In this document: piece by piece, positions 56,920 through 64,000 of the stretch
Numbering within the stretch: position 1 is the stretch's first letter
How the letters are laid out: each line of letters starts with the position of its first letter
Assembly (NCBI GenBank): GCA_015499995.1
Contig: JADNRV010000044.1
Coordinates: forward strand, 186,001 to 250,000
Reading direction: 5' to 3'
DNA: 64,000 nucleotides
DNA from: Flammula alnicola
Lineage: Eukaryota > Basidiomycota > Agaricomycetes > Agaricales > Strophariaceae
Position numbers and translations under genes: made by a program
Notes under the pieces: model-generated
The model's database searches: none
The model's input: only the letters and a program-made list of their open reading frames with translations
What the model was told of the DNA's origin: nothing

Positions 56920-57196
56920 TACCTACATATACAGGGACCACGGACATCTGACCCACCACCTTAATCACATACTTTACTCACCATACTATAAACTCTCACT
57001 TACTCACACACATATTTCATGCGGGCTCTGGGGGCTCGCTGTGAGTGACGCCATGCGTCGCTCGTAGCTGCTGTTGCATATAGAACACTGCATGACAAAT
57101 AGATAGGTAGTTAGATTACACGTACGTACTTACCCTACCATATGGCTCAGCCACAAAGGGGGCGGTTGCGGAATCAAAAAAAAAAAAAAAAAAAAA
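56029..57196 (+). mobile_element. 5'-truncated non-LTR (LINE-type) retrotransposon with poly(A) tail
   Basis: Begins directly after the 11-13-bp duplication, contains only the last ~297 codons of the second open reading frame plus about 255 bp of 3'UTR, and ends in a run of 21 A (57,176-57,196). Target-primed reverse transcription typically leaves exactly this structure: loss of the 5' end, an A tail and flanking duplication. RNase H and zinc-finger motifs in the frame support a fungal LINE with a C-terminal RNase H. The clade (Tad-like or other) cannot be fixed without the missing reverse-transcriptase domain. Confidence 0.88.
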
Positions 57197-60100
57197 CGGT
57201 CTGTATCCATGTTCACTGTGATCCCGACTCTTTTATCCTATGACTTGACGCAACAGGCGAGTCATAATGACATACCACTAGTCCGCGAAGGAGGTATAGA
57301 ACAGGGTCTGATTCAGCGTCTGAGGCTCGAGCAAAGCCCAAAAAAGAACACTGTCAATCGTTGCGGAAAAAGAGTTTATCCCACATCAGGTCGCCACCAT
57401 CCTACTGGTTCACACCCAAGAATTGTTTCTGACTGCTTTCGAGATATGAAATACCGGCTCTCATTCGTCTAGTTTTCCAGGAAGAAACACTCCGGCATAC
57501 ATTTACCCTCCATGATATTTTTCCCACAGGCGGCAGAGCACCTGCTAATCCGAGTGGATTATCATTCCCGGGACTTCTTTTTCTCTCCCATCGAGAACAT
57601 ACATACCAGAAATTTGTGGATAACCGATCACATTACGCAACAGTTCTGAGCTGCGTCGCTTTGTAACCTTGCCGACTCCGGTTGGCACATTTCTGCCGCA
57701 AAACGGAGGTGTGGCGCGCTTTTCAAATAGACACCTGTTAATACTCTGACTTATCTTCCATTCAATTGAGTCTTAGGTATGAGTACCCCAGTAATCTTTA
57801 CGTTATGTCTTCACTCAGGATAGGAATCTTCCTTTCCCAGGTCGTCCTTGATATTACAGGAGTTTGGACGCATCTACTAAACCGACACCGATGTTGCTCG
57901 TACTGATAGCTTGGCCATGACGAACTGGGACGCTAGATGAACCAGAGTCGTTGATTTGACCTGGCAATCAGTGAACATACGATCATCATATCTTCTCGAC
58001 TTCTACGACATCAAAAGTTCTGCAAACGTGAACACAGGACCATTCATATCTATAGTGCGTGGAAACGACTGGCAATTCAGTGTTCTTCCTCTGTTAACCT
58101 CAACCTTAGCCTCAACCTTTGACGTGAGCAAGGTGTCCTTCGATGGCCAATAATACCTCACCGACATAAGGTGCCCATGCTTCCAACCTGTGCGCGATGG
58201 AGTCGCTTGGCAGCCGCAGGTCGTTCCTCATTCTATTGTTAGCGCTAATTTTGGTGTTCTTGGTAAGAGCCTTGAGTCTTGCACTTCCATATTTGTCTCT
58301 GCCTGTCTATGTTAATCATGGATTTTCTCAAGGTTGAGGATACCGTCAGCGGCGAGTGTTCGAATGCGGTTCAATCTTCCCTCAGTCGGTGTACTCACTG
58401 CTCTTAGGACTATTGTCGGACATTACTGTCGAAATTTTTGGGGTGCCACTCTCTAAGAATATGCGTTCGTTTCCGACAAACTGGCTGCTATGGATGATCG
58501 AAATTTGACTGACAGCAGGACCATTTTTACCGACGCTGGATGTCTTGGCTTACCGAACCTGTACAAGTCGATCCTGGACAACGAAGTCGCGTCGGCAAAT
58601 GCGCCACCCGTTCACGTTCCAGGCCCTTGGATCATCTACACCTTGACTCGCCTCTCGTTGTCCTTATCTGCCATTTCGCTGCACTTGGCCGGCCGATACC
58701 CATGGCTTATCTCGCACTCTCTAGAACGATGCGGCATAACAGACTCACTGTCGGCATCAGTATTCTCACCCATGAGTCTCTACTAGTAACTACTGCGGGG
58801 TAGCGCTACTAGTATTGTCCAGAGCCGCACTCGGTTCGACTGCATATCTTCGGTTAACTGCGTCAGATGATACCGAGAATATTCACGCGCACGTTCTCGA
58901 AGACACGAATTGGAAATGAGTTACGGTATGCCTTCGTGGGCAGCGGGCTCCGAAATTGAGATGTCAATTGTAGGTGCTTCTCCGAGAGCTTAATGGGTGT
59001 TTTCCATGCTTCGAAACAACAGCGTTTGTGTGACTTCACAGTCTGGCCTTTTGGACTCACAAATCTGTTCTCTGGGCCGAGCGGCAAGGTTGGCGTTTGC
59101 GGTACTTTCCGTTCTCAAGCATCGCCTGTTTTGTTCAAGCGATGAAGACGCGTTTATAGATTCCCAGTCGTGTGCTTATTCTGGTCATAGGCTTCTAGGT
59201 CTCTTCTCAAAATATCTTCGAGCCATATCACTGCTCGTCGTCCAATATGCTTCCTCTGTATCCAGTACTCTCGTCTCCGCCTTCGGTCATTGGATCTAGC
59301 TAATTGCAAACTGTGAGATAAAACACTTTGAACTCTGCATTTCTCCGCGATAAAGAGACAAAGAGACCGAGTCCTCGCTGACAATACATTCATGGGTTCC
59401 CGAAGGCCGACGAGAAATCATCCTATCTCCTCGCCGATGAAAGGATTTTAATTGACTCAACGGTGATTCTCGACTGATTGTTCCCGCCTTCTCAGTCCGA
59501 AGGCGGTAAATTCTAATTGTCTAATTCTGGAATTCATTTAAACGATCCTAATTCACTTCATGATCATCAACAGCTGGCAGCATCACAAGCCCCAGATATG
59601 AATTGAGCACCCACCCACAAACATAGTACGCGAATAACGTGAATCAGTCAGCGGCAGCGGCCATCCCCACATATGGATATCTTCATCCAGCTCGCGTTGC
59701 ATGTTTTAAGCAAGAGAATTTCTGGGTGACATGAAAACATGATCAGCGCTGCAGCATTAGTATTTGCATTCATGTGTTTTTCCAGTGAATATTGATCAGA
59801 AACAAAATGTGATGTACACCCGTCAAATTTCTACATCTACCAGGCCGGTGAGTATGTTAACCGAAACATACCCATAAAAGAAGTCGTTGTCGACAGCGTA
59901 TGTATTGAGTCATGAGTTCACTGCCATATGGCGCCATGCTTACCCCATACCCCAGTGCGTCTAATATTCCCATGGCGGAGTACTATGGCTTGATTAAATG
60001 CTTGTCGCTGCTGGGCAGGATCAATGAAATTATGTAAAAAGGCCTCGGTGAATTTTACGTGCTGACATAGAATCCCTGTCCAAGTGCAATCTGCATGATT

Positions 60101-61061
60101 TCAGACAGGACAACGTGGCCACCTGGGTTGCGCTCTCGCATGGCGGAATTTGCAACATTTTCTCTCTCTCTCTACCTTTTGTTCGACAATCTATTATTTA
60201 GGAATCGAAACGAAGCAGTACAGCAAATCTAGGGAAGCCCGAATCAAAGGTCGCCACATTAAACAATTACCAAATTCAGCAACGGAATCAAATCCGGGCC
60301 ATCACAAATTTGGTGATGCGCATTCACAAAATGGAAGCCCTGATAAGTGATAACCGCAAAGAGGTAAGTGCGGACGTGATCATTTCCACGATCCTTGTCC
60401 GCAACACTCAAGGCAGAGTGTGCAGAACGGCAAGGGAAGGCATCCTAGGGAGACTTCATGAAGGCGAATGAATTATGATTCTTCTCTCTATCTACCCACT
60501 GCTTGTCTGACTTTTTGGTCCCAAAAATATTCACCCCATGGGTTCATATGTAATAACCCAGGTCGTGTGGGAGCATACATGCAGACAATTTACTATCGGA
60601 ACTATTGGTCCTATGGTCCTACACAACTACATCACTATGCGTGCTATGCATTGCTGTATAGTAGGCCAGCATAATTTTTGGTGCTATCACAGAGGGGGGG
60701 TTACTATGGGCCTATGTCCCTATTTCGACTATGTAGCGCTCATAGCAAACAGGTGTTTTGCAGATTAGTACATACATACATCCATCAATTTCCGTTCAGA
60801 ACAGAAAGTTTTTTCGATATATTATCTTATCTTATCTAAATATTATCTTATCACATCTAATTCTTAGATAATTAGTTATCTAATCTTCCCAAAGCCTGTC
60901 ATCATCACCTGATCATGTTGACATCTTTGAACCAACAAACGTGCCTTTTGAATCTCCGCGACGATGTTCAAGAAGGTTCAAGATTTCTTCCTTCTCCGAG
61001 TCCTTGACCGTATTCTTCCAGCATTTTGCATTTTTGTCCTATCCGAACCAAATAAGCATAC
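57197..61061. other. 3.9 kb without a confident gene; possible decayed membrane protein at 58.2-59.3 kb
   Basis: Plus-strand stretches MESLGSRRSFLILLLALILV (58,198), YSLLLGLLSDITVEIFGVPL (about 58,396) and VALLVLSRAALGSTAYLRLT (about 58,802) are hydrophobic and sequential but in different frames with stops between, consistent with a degraded polytopic protein. Sequence from 59.3 to 60.8 kb shows only short frames, a (CT)n run near 60,160 and a G-run near 60,695. Confidence 0.35.
60822..60893. promoter_or_regulatory. Dense cluster of GATA-factor sites upstream of the kinase-like gene
   Basis: Within about 70 bp there are seven (A/T)GATAA sites on either strand (TTATCT, TTATCA or AGATAA), several spaced by only 5-6 nt. 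It lies about 170-240 bp upstream of the ATG at 61,062. Known: fungal GATA factors (nitrogen, iron and light regulators) bind HGATAR. Inferred: regulation of the downstream gene. Confidence 0.5.
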
Positions 61062-62252
61062 ATGTTCCTACCAGACTCGCTGCCGAAACTTGACTGGGAA
61101 ACTTATGACTCGTTTGACACCACGAAGCAGTGGGAAGCGTTTGCCATTTTCTTGGAGAGACGTGGCGTTTTTCTCTTTGGGACTGATGCATATCGCAATG
61201 CTCCTCTTGCTCCTTTTAACCCCCCCGCATCTCCTTTTTCCGCTACTCGAGATGAGGACTTTATCTATCGTGGTAGCCCAAGTCAAGGGAGACGCAAGAG
61301 TTATTGGCACGCGGTATGTGCTTTATCATTGTCTCAACATTGAAATGCTAATGGATGATGATGATGATGGTCAGCATCCGTTCTGTCGATACGCGGTAGA
61401 CGACTTGGGCCGTGACTTGTATGTTAAAGCCGTACCGAAAGCATCAGACGAATGGCGGATTCTGGAGTTTCTCACCTCTCCAGAACTGAGAGACCCCGCC
61501 AATCACACAATACCTATCGTCTCTGTTCTTCATCATCCTGATGGTGAGACCGTGTTTCTCATACAAGCCAAGTGGGGGTCAGAGTGGCTTTGGCCTGATC
61601 TCGAATCAATGAATGAGCGATATATGGTTGCACATCAACTGTTGGAGGGCTTAGCCTTCATGCACAGGAATGGGATTGGTCACGGGGTACGGCTACATTT
61701 CCTCCACCGTTTGTAAGTTAAAGAGAACGTTGACCCCCAAGTTCAGGATCTTCACGTTGAGAACGTGGTCTGGAATTACCACGACGTGCGAGACCATCCA
61801 ACAGCCCCCAACTATCGAAAGTTTGAACGCGATTTTGATTTTCGCCTTGCTTTCATCGACTTTGAGGCGTCTGTCTGTCCAATTTCCAATTGACTCTTCA
61901 AATCATGATATACCATCATGCCGTTGCGTGAGACCGCCCCTTCCATTTCGTTCACCTGAGCAAGATCGGGAAGGAGAAACTTTCTCCTTGTTCGCAGCAG
62001 ATGTATATGGCCTTGGGCAAATCTTGATTTATGAAGTCAGTCTTGATGATGTCTCGTCTTGTGCGATAGTACTTACTTCTTCCATAGGCATCCCATGCTA
62101 AGGCGATTCTTCCCCCAGAATACAATGAGTTGCTTTCTCGGATGATTGCTTTGGAACCCCGCAGCCGTCCATCTGCTGAAGAAGCCTTGAAGTGTCTGCA
62201 GGCCCTAATGGATGTATGGCAGACAGAGGCTAGTAAAGCCATGATTGAATAA
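61062..62252 (+). pseudogene. Atypical protein-kinase-like gene, frame broken by a 4-bp duplication
   Basis: Basidiomycete kinase-fold protein. Exon 1 (MFLPDSLPKLDWETYDSFDT...) joins after YWHA to HPFCRYAVDDLGRDLYVKAV, giving the ATP-binding Lys in VKAV. The hinge FLIQAKWGSEWLWPDLES follows, then the catalytic loop HRNGIGHGDLHVENVVWN assembled across an intron. The metal site is AFIDFEAS, with DFE in place of DFG. At 61,872-61,879 TGTC occurs twice in tandem; with both copies the frame stops 6 codons after EAS, while one copy fewer would continue into the block RPPLPFRSPEQDREGETFSL and AADVYGLGQILIYE. The last exon ALEPRSRPSAEEALKCLQAL ends at 62,252. No canonical intron bypasses the shift. 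Related genes are numerous in mushrooms and mostly uncharacterised. Confidence 0.68.
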
Positions 62253-62462
62253 TTATATCCCTTGACCATGGAGTGAAGTGAAGTGAAGTGCACATTCATT
62301 CCTCTACTATTCTTTTTGAGTGTGGACACTTCCAAAGCGTATGTACTATGTAAATAGGATCACACGATAACTAAAATCTTTCTTCAAGATATGAAGGGAG
62401 GTTTCGATACTCTAAAGTCCATTTGCCTTACAAAGGCGACAGTTCTTCCATGGGCATCTCGA

Positions 62463-63999
62463 TCAAGCCCAGATATCTACCCCCCATCTTTTGCTGGGAT
62501 CCACAGTCCTAAAAGGTTTGTGATTTGTGGCCGCTTTTTCCAGACGTTCGAACGCATCTTCCGGCAGAGCAACCACTGTATATAGCACGTTAGCATGCAT
62601 TGACAAGGATATTCGACCTCAAGACAAAAATATGTAAAGGGCATAAGGTGCCCTTTACACATACCTTTGAAGTTCTCCTCGATGCGAGAAGGAGTGACAC
62701 TCTTAGGAAGCACGACCACCTAGCGAACGACAACACCATGAAACTCTGGAAGACGTCGATACAAATTGAAGAACCTACTCCGCGTTGAACATGCCATGAG
62801 ATGTAGACCTGGGCTGGAGTCATTCCAAGCTCTTTCGCAATACTCTTGACCTATAATTTCGGATGGCTCAGTCAATAAGCAGCAAGTCAAATTTGAACTG
62901 AACAAACCTCTGGGATTGTAAGACTCTCTTTGACCTTTTCCTGGCTTCCAAGGGGGGAATACGCTTCAAGCAAAAGGCCATTTTCTTTGGACCACTGCAA
63001 GGATTGAAAATAAATTGGGCGTAAAATCAGTCGCTGGATTGCGAAAGACATACATTCAAGAGTTCTGGCTGAGGGTTCCAGTAACTCAACTCAACCTGGT
63101 TGACAGCAGGCTTGATTTTCAGAGGATTGGCGGTTAAATTCTGTAGTCGGCGAATGTTAAAACTAGAAAAAATAGATGGAGCCAATTTAGCACTTAACTG
63201 CGACAGATTAACGAGTGCAAAGAATGGAGAGCTTACTTGCTGAGTCCAATGTTCCTGACTTTCCCTTTTTCTACCATCTCCTCAAGTTTCTTCCATGTTG
63301 GATAGGGGTTCTCGGTACGCTCGAAGTCGACCTCGTTTTCCTTTCCGCCATTCTTGAAGGCAACAGGCCTCAATGAAATCCAAAAGATTTAGGTCAACTC
63401 ATCCAATTAAACTCTTAGTGAAGTAACACACCAGTGCATGAGGTATAAGTCAAGATAGTCCGTACCAAGTCTAGAGAGGGATTCGTCAAGTGCAGGCTCA
63501 ACATCTTGCGGTTCGTGGAATGTGTTCCAGAGCTTCGACGTCAGCCATATGTCTTCACGAGGGACCCCGCTGGCTTTGAGGGCTTTTCCGACTTCGGCTT
63601 CATTCTATTTTAAAAATAAGTCAGTATATGAACAATCGAGTTCAACAAGTCGACGATGAAAGACAAATGGATGTGACATAAAGACTTACTCCATAGATCC
63701 ATGCCCCGTCGATGTGCCTATATCCGCAACTAAGTGCAGTCTTTGAACAGAAATGTTAACTGTTCTGCAGCTTGTCAGTGACAATTTCCTTACCTTAACC
63801 GCGTCTCCAACCTCTCCTGGGCTAGCACGCCAGACACCTTAAGATGTGTAACAAAAGGTCCGAAGTACGCGTCAGTTTCTGGAGACGCACCTAATGCAAC
63901 GGCAGGTATTTTATCGCCAGAGGGCAGAGTGTAGTGGGTGGGAAGCTTTGCGTCAACTGTGGTCGAAATATTCCTATGCATTCCGGGGTGACCTTCCAT
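62463..63999 (-). CDS. Aldo/keto reductase
   Basis: NADPH-dependent carbonyl reductase with the AKR (beta/alpha)8 barrel. Beginning [20 protein letters not shown], then after an intron [13 protein letters not shown] and [20 protein letters not shown]. The catalytic tetrad is visible: Asp in YRHID, Tyr in WIYGNE, Lys in WLTSKLW and His in LYLMHWP. NADP-binding parts follow: [35 protein letters not shown] and [17 protein letters not shown]. The C-terminus is [14 protein letters not shown], stop at 62,463-62,465. About nine exons with short introns keep phase. The first ATG is at 63,999, one base from the window edge; a second in-frame ATG seven codons on precedes [12 protein letters not shown], so the true start may be either or may lie beyond the edge. 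Substrate unknown. Confidence 0.92.
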
Positions 64000-64000
64000 C

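Overview
This window is nuclear DNA from a filamentous fungus, most likely a mushroom-forming basidiomycete (Agaricomycetes). Genes are closely spaced on both strands and cut by many introns of about 50-60 nt with GT..AG ends. Several proteins belong to families expanded in that group: S53 tripeptidyl-peptidases, a casein-kinase-1-like kinase with an HRDIQLGN catalytic loop, APH-type and atypical kinase-like proteins, and an F-box protein. No bacterial operon features, CRISPR arrays or rRNA genes were seen, and no tRNA was recognised by eye.

Layout. 1-2,318 (+): C-terminal part of a HAK/KUP potassium transporter. 2,762-4,474 (-): F-box protein. 4.5-7.1 kb: no confident gene. 7,145-10,073 (-): an APH-fold kinase gene split by a 1.4 kb TA-flanked inverted-repeat element. 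10,416-12,909 (-): pyruvate decarboxylase, divergent from a CK1-like kinase (13,585-15,709, +) across a promoter region that holds a perfect E-box palindrome. 16,512-18,253 (-): ArsB/CitM-type transporter. 20,666-21,809 (-): anthranilate phosphoribosyltransferase. 23,615-26,544 (+), 31,964-34,912 (-) and 42,154-44,982 (+): three S53 sedolisin paralogues. Interspersed with them are a miniature inverted-repeat element (27,552-28,532), a Ser/Pro/Ala-rich unknown protein (28,967-30,943, +), HIS1 (35,696-36,936, -; seven exons including a 12-nt microexon), a protein of the family often mislabelled geranylgeranyl pyrophosphate synthetase (37,951-39,375, +) and a membrane protein (39,973-41,207, +).

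From about 45.6 to 52.3 kb lie another membrane protein, a stretch of broken coding-like sequence, Cys-rich exon fragments and a ROT1-like ER chaperone gene. At least two independent genes there carry single-base losses. The flanking genes (S53 paralogue 3, proteasome beta-6) are clean, so either local sequence quality or local decay is in question. 53,104-54,558 (-): proteasome subunit beta-6. 56,029-57,196: a 5'-truncated non-LTR retrotransposon with poly(A) tail and target-site duplication. 61,062-62,252 (+): an atypical kinase-like gene with a 4-bp duplication that shifts its frame, downstream of a dense GATA-site cluster. 62,463-63,999 (-): an aldo/keto reductase.

The genes are mostly unrelated housekeeping functions: ion transport, fermentation, Trp and His synthesis, proteasome and ER folding. 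The secreted S53 peptidases are the only local family cluster; each has a signal peptide, a pro-domain and the Glu/Asp/Asp/Ser catalytic residues, which fits external acid proteolysis. The most striking non-gene signals are the APH-disrupting element, whose precise loss would restore an in-frame 506-residue protein, the miniature element with a duplicated terminus, the HIS1 microexons and the 46-52 kb frameshift cluster. All intron and exon calls were made by eye from splice consensus and protein-family continuity.
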